Assembly: GCF_000004075.3 (NCBI RefSeq)
Contig: NC_026657.2
Span: forward strand, 34,396,732-34,460,731
DNA length: 64,000 bases
Source of the DNA: Cucumis sativus
Lineage: Eukaryota > Streptophyta > Magnoliopsida > Cucurbitales > Cucurbitaceae
Direction: 5' to 3'
Every line of letters begins with the position of its first letter. Within the stretch, counting starts at the first letter, position 1. The notes beneath the pieces were generated by a model. The model did not search any database. It was not told where the DNA came from and saw only the letters and a program-made list of their open reading frames with translations. The translations under genes were made by a program, and so were the position numbers. Below are positions 48,897-60,925 of this stretch, one piece after another.

Positions 48897-50343
48897 ATGT
48901 CCGTGACCTCAACTAGCACTACTTCATCTTCTCTCCACTCCAATCCCAAATTCTTCTTCCTCTCTAACCCCATTTCTCCTTCTCCCCTCTTTCTCCGCAA
49001 ACTTTATGGCCGACGCCGGAACCCGAATTCGGCCGGCGCCTTCTCCATCAAGGCTTACATGGAGAGTCCCAACTCTCTGTCCGGTTTTGCAAGTAAGGTG
49101 ATCGGATCTCTGCCTGTGGTCGGACTGATCGCGAGAATTCTGAGCGATGAAGGCGGCGTCGGCACTGACATTATCGATTTTGCGGAGTTTCGTAGACGAG
49201 TTGGGAAGAAATGTACGATTATGGAGTCTAAAGCTTTCTATGAATTTCAAGAAAGAAAAGGCAAGGTAAATGTGTATCTTTATTTATGTTTATAATATCC
49301 TTTTTAAATTATACTTCATTAACTACTCTACTTTTTCTTTTTCAAAATAATAATTACTCTAGTTTTTTTAATTAAAAAAACAAGTACTTATGATAGGTAA
49401 AATTTGTTTTAAAACTTTTTAAATGTTCAGTAATTAGTAATATCTTTTTTATATTCCATTGATTCCACAGGAGAACTAAATCCTCTTTTTAACTTATTTG
49501 GAGCAAGAACTAAGTTAATGATTAAAGTTGCAAAACTTTCCAAGGTTCAAGTTAAGCGTAATTTGATGAAATTGAGAAGTTATATAACCTAACAAGTTTA
49601 GAGGTGAAATAGGTTGTATTGTACTCGTAAGTGCAATGGTGTATTTATTAATTTAAATATATTGCAAGTTTAAGATTAGAATTACAATAATGCTGCTTAC
49701 TAAATCAATCAAACCAAGAAAGGTAAATCATAATGATTTGTGTTGAAGTAGAATAATTGATTGTGGTAGGCTGGAGAGCCATTGTATGTTCTATTGTGCT
49801 GCTGGCTAGCAGCCGTGGGAGCTGGTTTGCTTAAATCAGAGGAAATTTTGGAAGGAGTAGCAAGGCTTAGGATTTCAAATGATATTGAGTTTGAAGAAGA
49901 GACTTTCCTTGCTATGATGAATGAGGCTAGAGAGGTTTGTTACTCATATCATACATATATTTTTCCACTTTAAAGTCTCATTTTGCCTAAAAGAATAAAA
50001 CGATGTTCATCTATGTATATAGAAACGAGAAAAACTAAAAGCGGCTGTTCCGAACATTCCGATGGAGGTTCGAATCGAGAAAGCACTTGATGCCATTTAC
50101 GTTTGTTCATTTGGGAGAGACCCAATAGAGGAAGATGATGAGAAACTTTTAGTCATCATGTTGAGTGCTGTTTTTCCATCTGTTGGGGAAATTGAGATTC
50201 AGAGGATTTTGAAAGAGAAAGCAATTAGAATTGCTGAAGGTAAGGACACTGCCATTGTTCCAGAGCCACAGCCTTTGTCAAAAGAAGCTATTTTAGCCCA
50301 AATGAAGGACCTCCAATTTCTCCAAGAGAATAATGAAACTTAA
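48897..50343 (+). CDS. PSA3: Photosystem I assembly factor PSA3, chloroplast
   Basis: A stroma-side helper for photosystem I biogenesis; in Arabidopsis and maize PSA3 works with PYG7 to promote assembly of the PsaC cluster. Three exons, 48897-49265, 49770-49934 and 50023-50343, give 284 residues. The first 60 or so residues are Ser/Pro/Arg-rich, a chloroplast transit peptide. Then come the family stretches MESPNSLSGFASKVIGSLPVVG (quoted in part), ARILSDEGGVGTD, DFAEFRRRVG, AGEPLYVLLCCWLAAVGAG with a hydrophobic helix, LKSEEILEGVARL and PMEVRIEKALDAIY, and the end KEAILAQMKDLQFLQ. The ATG at 48897 is preferred because the upstream in-frame TTG is not a normal plant start. An ATG at 48871 would give only a four-residue uORF and may lie upstream of the transcription start. 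The name is from remembered similarity to At3g55250. Confidence 0.87.
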
Positions 50344-51006
50344 GAGTCATAATTTAGTTTAGTTTGTTTGGTTGTTTTGTCAATTTGTAAGAGTTTGAAT
50401 CTTTTGCTCCACAGTTTTCTAAAGTTGGCTGTTAATTATGGTATCTATATGATTCGAGATTAGAGGAGTGAGTTTAATTAAAATCCAATTAATATAGTTT
50501 GTTCATAAATCTAAAACGTTCTTTTTGGACATTGTTTGAGATGAGATACAATATAGCCGTATTCGTCAATCCAAACATAATTTAAAAGATAATGCACTAA
50601 TCATCATCTCATTGATCATCTACCCCGATATCTGTTAAACTAAAGAAAAGAGAAACCAATCTAGTTGAATTACACTATATCATTGTTGGTTTCTAACAAT
50701 TCAGTTCAATTTTGATCCATTTCATTGGTTTCGATATGTTCAGTTGAGCAATTGGTTCTATCAATTCAATTCCTTTTTAGGCAAGGAAGGGAGAAAAAAA
50801 AAAACTTTGATTCATCCTCAAAGATATCCATTTTAGATGGAATTACATTATGATGAGATACATACAGAAAAAAAGACTCACAAAGACGCTGATTTTGAAG
50901 GCACAAGTGAACTCCCACAGAAGCCAATTTATTTTGGAAACTAATTGTTGACTAAGTGGGAGAGAGAGGGAGGACACCATGGCAGATAAGACAAAACCTA
51001 AAGCAC
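50344..51006. other. Convergent spacer between PSA3 and FDH
   Basis: About 660 bases holding the two 3' UTRs. PSA3-side 3' UTR is presumably 50,344 to about 50,520; FDH-side 3' UTR is about 50,780-51,006 on the minus strand. No gene or clear repeat is seen. Confidence 0.7.
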
Positions 51007-54000
51007 TTACCGGTATTGAGGTGCAAGTTGTCCTTCCTTGACGATGTAGTTTTGAGCAGGGAATTCTTCTCCTTTGAAGTACCTTTCAAGCATGTCCTTA
51101 ACTCCGGCAGCATATCGCAACTGCATTGTTTCCGATATGGTATCATTAGTAAATATGTCAATACAGTAATAGAAGATTAGCTAACTTGTAAAGCATATTC
51201 TTCTTGAAGGTAACATTAGTAGATACGGTCAACAATGAAACCGAACAAGCTAATAGACATTGGATATTGAAATTTTACATTTTTTTAGTGCAATACAGAA
51301 TCGTCTAGCTTGTAAAGCATATTGTTCGCATAGGTGATTCAAACTACATACTTTTTAGTCGTTAACACATACTACCTGTCATTTAAGCTATGTCACATTC
51401 GAACTTCTTATTTAAGTTTGTGTTAGTCTAGTTTTGTACTCTGAAAAGTATCAAGTCTATATTTATCAGATTCATTAATTTTGTAAATTTAGAATGGCAT
51501 GCTAACTATATTAAACATTAAGCATGCAGTTGACAAACTTATTTGACACAAAGTAGAGATTATAGAAACGTTTTTAAGAAACGAGACTAAATTCATACCC
51601 CAAAAGTTAAGAAACCAAACTTATATTTGAGTTTGTATAATAATAACTTTCATTTTCACAAATTGGTGGGAGTAAGCCTAAAGGGTATACTCAGAATCTA
51701 AATTTTGTTCTTGAAGAGGATGATACCTGTGCATCGATGGTAGTGCCCGAAATATGAGGAGTCATAGCTTGGTTAGGCATGTAACGCCATGGATGGTCCT
51801 TGGGAGCTGGTTGTGGGTTCCACACATCACCACTGTAACCTGCATATTAAGAACAGTTTGAAGTATTAGCCAATAATGGAATTGGGATTAACTTTATTTG
51901 ACTGAATCATCCATAGTAAGTCATTAAGATGAGTTCTTAGTCTAGATCAACAAGAACCTCCTAGATGTAAATTTGACATGTGGGAGTGTCTGATAGAAAG
52001 ATTATTGTCTTCTATCCATGCCCTTTTGAGTTATTTGAAAAGTAAAGCTGCCTTACTTCAAAGGTTAAAGAAATTTGTAAATTTGACATGGGAGTGTTCT
52101 AATTTCAATTGTCTAATTATATAGCAACTAAAAGTTAATGTCCACCCTCCAGAAACTAGTGTACTACCCCTTTGATATGTCATATGTTTACATGTAGGGA
52201 GTCGAAATAGTTTCACTTTGAGATTTCTATTTTCTATATATGTGTAGCGTATTTGACAAATAAAAGCATAATATATTGACTAATTGATATATGTTACCGT
52301 CCTGCTAAAGAATTATATTCTCCAATTACCTCCAACGTGTCCACTGTTACAAGCGTCAACAACAGCTTGAGTATCCATAATTGCTCCTCGAGCATTGTTA
52401 ACAATCAGTACTCCTTTCTTGCACTTGGCAATTCTTTCTTTGTTAAATAGTCCCCTGCAGTATCAAATTTAAGTTGTGTTTAGACATGAGTGCCAAAGCT
52501 TCCAATCTAAAGTATTGTAGACGAACTTCCCTGTGGTTCATGAGACACTATGAAGCAAAATCAATACCTTGTCTTGTCAGTTAGAGGAGTGTTGATGACA
52601 AGTACATCACATTTTGGTAGCATTGCATCCAGATCCTCCTCAAACTGTGCTCCAATCTGCTTCTCAAGTTCAGGATCGATCTTGAGTCGATCGTGGTAGA
52701 GGAGATTGCAATTGAAAGGTTTCAGCCTTTGAAGTAAGAGTTTGCCAATTCGTCCAGCCCCTACGGTTCCAACAGTCTTGCCCTCGAGATCATAAGCTCT
52801 GTGAGCTATTCCAGCAACATTCCATTCACCATTAACAACCTGGTGGTATCCTGGTAGGAAATTCCTGACAAGAATGAGAATTCTCATTAGCTCATCCTCC
52901 GCAACTGAAACCACATTGCTTCCGGTAACCTCTGCAACCGTTAGTCCAGCAGCAGCAGCAGCATTGAGGTCAACATGATCGGATCCAATTCCTGCCGTGA
53001 GAAGCAACTTCAAGTTCTTGGCCTTTTTTATCCTTTCAGCAGTTACGTAGGCAGGATGGAAGGGGGTTGTTATGAGAACATGGAGATCTGGAATGTGCTT
53101 TTCAAGTTCTGAAACAAAAATGAACAAAACCAAATGGGTCCAATTAGAACACAGTTGGTATGTAACTAAATGAACTGTCTAGTATTTTCACTAACAAAAG
53201 TAGATACCTTTAGTCCAAAAAAGGATTGATGGTTTATTTGAAAATTATGCTTCAAAAGACACTTAAATAGTTTTCCATTTGAGTCGTAAAAAATGAAATG
53301 AAATAGTTGAGTGACAAAGTCTATTTAATAATCACATATTGATTTTTTTTTTATTTAAACAATATTAATATGGAATAACATATCTAAAATGTTGACTGCC
53401 AAAGTTGAAATGAAAAGTTAACATTTAGAATATTATCATTTAAATAAAGTTTATAAAACGCTAAAAAATTTATATTTAAATATTTGATTATTTAACATAA
53501 AGTATATTTCAGCCTAAAAATGCCATTGGTTCTGTCTGGCCCGGAAAGTTCTTCGTCTTCCTAATCTATCGGGTCTTAGCGGGAACAAACCCGCCCTTTG
53601 TAAAATAGGGAATACAGACAGACGAATCAGGTAAAATGTTTTGACAGATCAGATGCTTACCAGAATCAAGTCCTTCCTTGTCATCAGTGACTATATACTC
53701 ATGTCCTTGAGACTCCAACCATTCGCGTATGCCCAAGGCTCCCTCCACACATCCCACAAAATTAGGGTTCATAGCAGCATACTCATTAGCCTTGTAAAAC
53801 ACACCGACGATCTTCTTGCTCTCTGCAGAAGCCTGATCATAATCAAGGGAGAAACGAAAGCCGTTAATTAACTAAATTCAAATTCACAAATCACAGAATC
53901 AACTTCAAGTATCCAGAAACGCTCCCTCCACCTCCGATCTAGCTCACAATCACACAGAAACACACAAACTGGACCTAGCTGTTTTAGTAATCTATCTTCA

Positions 54001-54492
54001 CGATCGGAGACTAGAAAAACTAATCAATCACAAAAGTAGCTTCGATAATCCATAAATCCATCCTCCACCACTCTATCAAACACTTACACAAAGACACAAA
54101 TTAGACTTCCTGTTCTCGTAATTAACGACAGAAGAGTGAAAACAAAGAAAGCAATACAATCTGTCAACAACAGAGGAGTAAAAACATGATCGGAGAAGGA
54201 GAGACGAACATCACACATTTCAGCGATCAAATCCATAAGAAGAGAAAAATGGCGAAAATTCAACTTCCTAACTCCAGAAACTCCACAAAAGAACGTCAAA
54301 CTTCGCAATGAAAGAAGAAAAAGAAGAGTAAGGCAGTTGTGAGACAATAATTGGAGTTAGAGAAATGGAATTGGTTAAGCAGGAAAAGGTAAAATGGCTC
54401 ACATGAAGATGCCTGAGGAGAGGTGATGAGTGAGAGGTTAGAGAAGAGGAAAGAGCTCGAATCGCTGTTGTAGCAGCCTGCTTCATCGCCAT
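51007..54492 (-). CDS. FDH: NAD-dependent formate dehydrogenase, mitochondrial
   Basis: Oxidises formate to CO2 with reduction of NAD+, a stress-responsive mitochondrial enzyme of the D-2-hydroxyacid dehydrogenase family. Six exons, from the start: 54403-54492, 53661-53832, 52568-53108, 52330-52454, 51727-51839 and 51007-51120, giving 384 residues, the usual length. Exon 1 is an Arg/Ser/Leu-rich mitochondrial presequence. The mature part begins near [18 protein letters not shown]. Visible motifs: [32 protein letters not shown], the NAD-binding [37 protein letters not shown] with the catalytic Arg, [20 protein letters not shown], and [12 protein letters not shown] with the catalytic His. It ends LAPQYR. 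All active-site residues are present. The first ATG of the frame was taken as start. It is convergent with PSA3. Confidence 0.96.
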
Positions 54493-56559
54493 GATCGACG
54501 TTTGTTGAATCTCTGACAAAGTTTTATGCGTAAATGAAAGACTCGTGAACGATGAAGGAGGTGATGATGATGATGATGAAGGTGATTGGGAGGTTTAGTG
54601 AGTGGAGTATTTATAGTTGGCAAAATGGTATTGGAAGCGAAACCGCTCTTTGCTTTTGTTATTCAGTTTCTCTGTTTCTTTGCGGAGGCTTCCTTTCTAT
54701 TGTACGCCACCACTCTGTCTTCTTTCTTTTGCTTCATTCTTTTAACTCCCATTAAACTAACTAGTTTCGTAAATATTCACATCCATTGTGTAAAAGTATA
54801 AACCAACTGTAATTTTAATTTTTTTTAATTGTTATTTATATTTTTTTTACTCCAAACTTTTTTATTCCGTCTTTTCTCGTTTGGTTTTTCAACCTATTAT
54901 GCTCACCCCTAATTCTTATATAAATGGTTGATTTCTTAACCAAAATTTGGAGAATTATTGTTTTAATTTTTAAATTTTAACTTGTTTTTTAAACAGTTAA
55001 AAGAATAATACATGACAAAGTAAAAATGTTAAAATTGAAGTAGTAGTATCTACCCGTTTAATTTTCAAAAACAAAAAATTACTAAAAGAAGGCTTGATTT
55101 TCAATTTTTCTTTTACTCGATTTATTTGATTCAATTTTTTTCCTATCTATCTATATATTATATGAATTTAGTACTTTATTGGAAAAAAATTGGGTTTAGA
55201 GCGTAAAAATTTATTTATATCAAGGATTGAGATCATCAAATTAGATGTCGAATTTAGTCCAATAGCAAAGAAGTTAGTTTTTGTTGAAATTGATCAAATA
55301 AAATAATAATTTTCGTTACGCAAATTATAATTGGCGAATATATTTCTAAAATTTATGACAAGATATTTAGTTTTTTTTTTCTTTTTTTAATCTGAGTTTA
55401 GCTTAAGGAAATAAAATTGTAAAATAATCATAGTCGATATTTGGTAAAAGTATTTTCGAAGAAACTATTCAAGCATGGATTATTTTATCTAAAACTACTT
55501 CGCATTTTGACTCCAAATTTTTTATTTAGTTTCTCCGAAAAGAAAAATCTAACAAAATTTTTAAAAATAAAATCATAAATAAAAATCAAACACCGTCACC
55601 GATCAACCAAATCATCTTACCACAAAATTAGAAAAAAAACGTGCTTTTAAGATTATCTTAATTATGTAACAACTTAATTTATAATATGTATGGTCCCGAA
55701 ACAATTTATTGATATGCATGGTTAGAAATCTCATTAAATATTTGACAATACTTTTTACAATAAAAGTTGAACAAATTCAAAACTTTGATATTAGGCATGC
55801 TTTTTAACAAATTCAAACTCGAACTCCTTGTCAGGGAGAGAGACTAGGGGAAGGCATTATCCATGCCATTAACCAAAAAACTTATTTCATTTTTAAATAC
55901 AAATTAACTATATGCTCTACTAGTATACAATCATAGAGGTTGAAATTTAGATCTTTTGTATTCGATTGTTTTACTAAAAAAATGTCGTACATGTATAAAC
56001 ACACAATCTTTGAGAAGGTCTTAGTAGCTTCGTCACCTATTGGAAAGATGAAAAAAATAACGTTTACATGTTAAATTATTAAAACCGATAAACTTGTGCA
56101 CATAGTCTTTTTGTGTAGCGTTAAATTTAAGGATCTAAAAGTCTTTTTATAAATAAATACCCCTTTTACAAAATACCCAAAAAAAACAAAAAAACTCACT
56201 AATCTTAAAATATTTCTCTTTCTCTCTACTTTCTCATGTTTCTCTAATTTATTAGGGTTGATGTGCCAAAAGTATCTCAATTGAACAAAGTATCGTATTA
56301 GGTCTTTCCTCGTCCGTCCACTAATCCACTCTCAACCACCTACGAGAGTTTTCCGTTATATAAAGACAACTATAAATTATTGTTTGTGTGGAATATATTT
56401 GATGTTGACTGCTATCGCATCCTAAATATTTTTCCCTCAAAAAAAGAAAAAATATTCATCTTATAATAGAGCTTTACGTGCATCTCAAACACTTCCATGT
56501 TCAATTTGGAGTTGATTCATCCACAATACTAAAATGTCTTCATAAGGGCAACAAATGAA

Positions 56560-56770
56560 CCAAATGATAACGAAGAATATTTTCACATATTTTCACATTA
56601 GTACCATATTGTCCACTTTGAGAATAACCCCGCGTAGTTTTATTCTTTGAAACTATCTCAAAATATCTCATATCAAATGAAAATAATTGTGTTTGTTTAT
56701 GTAATATGAATCTCTCCTTTTCATTAGTTAATATAGAACGTTGTTTTGAACTAATAGGTTGCACATGATG
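56560..56770 (-). repeat. Dispersed repeat fragment with an 'aaagtggacaatat' core
   Basis: On the minus strand the order 'aaaactacgcggggttattc' followed by 'tcaaagtggacaatatgg' resembles a widespread dicot dispersed repeat that I know only by its sequence phrase. It is bounded by AT-rich DNA without clear ends, so its class cannot be given. Confidence 0.4.
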
Positions 56771-59454
56771 AAAAAATCCATATGATTGACCAAATTCGAG
56801 ACAAAGAGACGTGCTATTGGGTGATGTGTTTAAGTTGTATGGTGTCTAGTAGGTGACTAGGGCCCTCAAGTTTTGGCCAATGTTTTGATAAAGAAATTTT
56901 GCACATTGTCATTGAAGAGTATGATGTGTTATATACCATATTGCTTGTCTAAAGATAAATATTTAGGTTTAGCTATATTAATGAATAAAGTCTATTTGTT
57001 GTGGGTCATGTGCCTTAACTAACAAGTATTATAGATGGAAGTTTAGCGATTATATATAGATTATTATCGACAAAAAATTTGACAACAAAATAAGTGTCAG
57101 TTTGAAACAGATTTCAAACTTTTAAATATTCAAAATGGAACTTTCCTTAGATATTTTAAAAGAAAATATATATTTTATGTTAATTGAACTATGTTCACTT
57201 TGACAAATGTTCATATCATTCTTAAATTATGAAATCTTCAACTGAGTCTTATTATTTTCTTTTAACAAAGTGTGAGATGAATTTAAATGTAAAGTTTAAA
57301 TATTATTTGGTCGACATTAGAATAAAATATTACTTTGATCTCTAGATCTTTGGGATTAATTTGATTCGTTTTGGTCTTTAAAATGAATAAATAATTTTGA
57401 TTCATATGCATGGCACGAAACTAAAACTAAAATGAACCAAAATTGTCATTTTATAAAAAGTACGTAGACATACCAGGATCAAAATAAAACATTTTAAATA
57501 TACTATGACTATGAAAAATGAAGGTTAAAAATGTATGGACCAGATTAAAAATATTTATAAATATAGTAAAATTTTACAATCTAACAATTAAAGTCTGTCA
57601 AGTCTATTAATTCTAAAAAAATTATTATATTTTGTAAAGAAAAAAAATTGAGTTTGGTGCATTTTGAAAAGGAAAATTATATTATATGACAAAAGCATTT
57701 AGAAAAAAACAGTTCATGATACATCTTTTTTACATATTGTAAATATAACAAGTATAACAAGTAGTTAGTAATATCAGATGACTACCATAAAATTATCCGA
57801 AGGTTATCAGAGAGCTATCGACTTTTAAATTTGCTAATTTTGCAATTTAGAAAATGCACCTGTTATCTCATATATATTATTATTTTTGACAATGCCCATT
57901 TAAAAATGTATTTTAAAACTGAATTGAATGAATATAATGAAAATTTTGAATTCCATTAGTTGACGCAAATTGACCGTGACGTGTACTTAGATTTAGGGAT
58001 AAGGAACTAAAAAAAATCTTATCTTATACAACCAACTCAACTCTCTCTCTCTCATTATTCGGCCCTACATATATAGTTTTATTATTTTCACACATTGCTT
58101 CCTCTCTCTTCTTATATACTTCTAAGATATCCTAAACTTTTTTTTTTTGCTAAATATTTCGAATTTGATACCAATCTAAGTGACGAAACAAGTTAGAATC
58201 AAAACGGATTTAGAAAAGAATTTGACTTGAACCTTGACCCAATCTAGGTGTGCTCATCTTTGGCTAAGACTAACCTTGCCAACTAACTAAGAGTGTTTTA
58301 TGCAATTTCATCCGAAGAGACAATTTCACGGCTAAATATGTGGTTCAAGGAAGATACTTGATTTCGACTTCATAGAGGTCTACTTGTTTTAAACTTTAAA
58401 AAAATGTCTAACTAAGTTGGATATTCACTTTCATAAAACCTTATGAATATCGACTCTTATTGTTTTGCCTCGTATCATTTTTCTTCACTTTCAACAACAT
58501 TGACAACTAGTAGAATGACTTGTTCTCCTTCTAACACGATAATAACAAACATGGTTTTCTAAAATGTGGATGAACCAAATAAAAATGATAAGAGTTAGAA
58601 AGTGAGTGAAAAAAAAAGAGCCATATAAAAAAAAGTTAACTCATTCATACAAAAATTGTATGTTTTTTTTCTTTTCTTTTAATGAATATTCTTCCACTAA
58701 TAACATATAAAACATCAAATAATTATTTAACATAATTATGAGCAAACAAAATCAGACAACGTAATTCGTAATTATTTATATATCCATATAGAAAAAAGTT
58801 TCTATACAACGATATTATGCAAAAAAAAATCATACTATCTTCATTTATTGTGTGTCACGTCAATACACTTTTAAGAATAAGATGAGACCTACTAATATTA
58901 ACATGGGTCTGCTAGTACTTTTAAAATCAAATTTAAAAGTGTATACATAAGTGCATATGATACTCTTTTGTAGTACTAAAAAATTAACACTCACGTGTCA
59001 TTTTTAATTTAGAAAATGGTAAATCTTTCTATACGTAATTAGTTGAAAAGTCAATAATTTTTAATATATATATATAACATTAGTTTACAAGAAACGGACT
59101 AAATCCATACCAATTAGGATTTCCTACTTTTTATCATTGTGTTTGAAAAACTGAATAGAAAAACTCTACTAAACAAAAATAATTTAAATTCTGTGGCTTA
59201 GAATATAATTTTTATAGTAAGACAATAAATTATTGAAAACAAATTGAAGAAAATGGACTAAATTTTCAAAAAACAAAACTTATATTGTTTAGGTAAAATG
59301 TAAATTATTGTAAAATAAAAAAGGAAAAAAAGAAAAATGGTTTCAATTTGGTTACAAACGGAAAGCTAAAATAGATGAATTTGTTTTGCAAATTAATTCA
59401 ACAGTAAACGTCGATAAAAACAACATCCAATTTTGACCGTTGGATTTGTCATTT

Positions 59455-59650
59455 AGAGTGGGCTGGTGGGGGAATGAATATGGAGATATGGTGGGCCCGA
59501 ATACTGACGTGGCACTTTCGAAAAGGCTGGACCTATGAAGTGCCCATCTGGTGGAGGTGGGCCGACAGCCCAACACAATCTTTCCAACGTGGCAACTGCC
59601 CACAAATTTATCTTCGGGCAGTGCATAGATGGCCTTTTATATAAAAAAAA
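59455..59650. promoter_or_regulatory. GC-rich, promoter-like island without a clear gene
   Basis: In otherwise AT-rich DNA this block holds TGGGCC at 59492 and 59558, GCCCAA at 59568 and two ACGTGGCA boxes (59508 and 59588), followed by a TATATAAA-like stretch near 59,639. The set of elements looks like a plant promoter facing right, but no convincing ORF follows before the farnesyltransferase gene. It could serve a noncoding transcript or be the remains of a lost gene. Confidence 0.35.
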
Positions 59651-60252
59651 CAATATAATATTTAATTTAAAAGATAAAATAATTATATAACACAAAATTG
59701 GGTAAAAAGACTAAAATACCATTAGTCTACCACAAAAAAACTATAATTACTATCCATTTCTATCATTAATAATTGTTATCAATTTTTATACCAATAACTA
59801 TGGTTAGTGTTGGAATCATGTGCACTGAAGGATAAATTTGAAATTCTAAAAAGAAAACTAAGTCAAAGTCCCTTAGATTTAGTGTTTTATTGTCTATTTG
59901 GTTCATGAGGTTTTAAAAGTAACACTTGAGTCTTTGATATTTGGAAAATAGTTCTAAACAATCTCTCGATTAAAGTTGATGGCTAGTTGACTAACGGAAA
60001 AATGACGTGACACTAAAATAACAATTATTCTAATAATTTTATATTCATTTGTGTTGCTTTACTTTAAAATAGCAAAATAACCGTGCTTATCCACAAGCCT
60101 TATCAAACTACTCACCTTACTTTGTGCATCATTAAATAGTATTTTATTAGTCATCAACTGTGTTTAGAAAGTCTTCATCATGTTGTACATATACTGGTCA
60201 TGCTTTTATCAACTCTTTCATTATATGTATTATTTGTTGATATTATTGAATA

Positions 60253-60369
60253 GTGGAGAGAAATGAAGCCATTGTTATCATGAAGAACAAAGCAAACACT
60301 CATGTTCTTCTCCAGCAAGGCTTCAACAATCTCAATATCTTCATATTTAGAAGCAATATGGAAGGGCGT
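60253..60369 (-). pseudogene. Single ankyrin-repeat relic (or lone exon)
   Basis: The minus strand reads 39 codons without a stop that follow the ankyrin consensus: TPFHIASKYEDIEIVEALLEK, split here as TPFHIAS, then KYEDIEIVEALLEKN, then a linker MSVCFVLHDNNGFISLH that starts the next repeat. Directly upstream the same frame has two stops (TAA TGA), and downstream the similarity ends. Plant ankyrin proteins of the ACD6/ITN1/BDA1 type have this spacing. It is most likely a fragment of such a gene; no further repeats could be read nearby. Confidence 0.6.
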
Positions 60370-60925
60370 TCATTACTTCAACAACAAGTCGAATATGGTG
60401 ATGAAGGAGTCGAGAGAATTCGTGATGACCATTAGAGATAGAGATGCAACAATGGATGATGAGTCTTACCAGTACTGAAATATGACCTAACTTTTTGTAT
60501 GAGATATGCATCTTTCTCGATCAATTTCTTCAATCTTTCAATACATATATTTTTGTTGTTGTCTCATGCAACTTTCTTGTAGTATCTTAACGGGACGAAG
60601 ACATCACAACTCTAATTTCGACTCGATCATTATTATCAATCTCCTCCGTTATCTTTGATTTTAGGAAAAAAGAGAGAGTGGCCCATACGTATATATAAAT
60701 TTATAAATGGAAATGTAGTTTTTACAAAAGGAAAAAAACAATAATAAACAAAGAATACCGGGTGATTTGAAACGGGTTAAATCCGTACCCGGGTCGTGAA
60801 CCCGAGGATCTAGGGTTGGTAGGAATCTCGCGCCAAAGATAATCGGCTCGTCGTTGTGAAGTTGGTACTAGGCAGAACCAAGGAGAATCCTTTCGTCCCA
60901 GTGTACTGTCTTCGGACGCCCAGTT

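Larger units (their letters stand above)
54493..60925. other. Long spacer between FDH and farnesyltransferase beta
   Basis: 54,493-54,750 is the FDH leader and promoter, with a (GATGAT)-like run at 54,560-54,580. 54,790-56,200 is AT-rich with no gene. 56,560-56,770 carries a phrase on the minus strand ('actacgcggggttattctc' then 'aaagtggacaatatgg') that I remember from dispersed plant repeats. 57,720-57,860 matches the repeat at 39,200. 58,040-58,055 is a (CT)n tract. 59,455-59,650 is a GC-rich promoter-like island. 60,253-60,369 is an ankyrin relic. 60,740-60,925 is the FTB leader. The remainder shows nothing recognisable. Confidence 0.5.

Noticed and set aside
48924-49250. 108-residue frame antisense to PSA3 exon 1
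   Set aside because: Shadow of the coding exon; PSA3 reading is consistent across three exons.
59352-59695. Two - frames over the GC-rich island
   Set aside because: They exist because the island has few stops; no conserved motif, and the nucleotide motifs look regulatory.
60253-60435. 60-residue + frame
   Set aside because: It is antisense to the ankyrin-repeat reading, which has a recognisable consensus.
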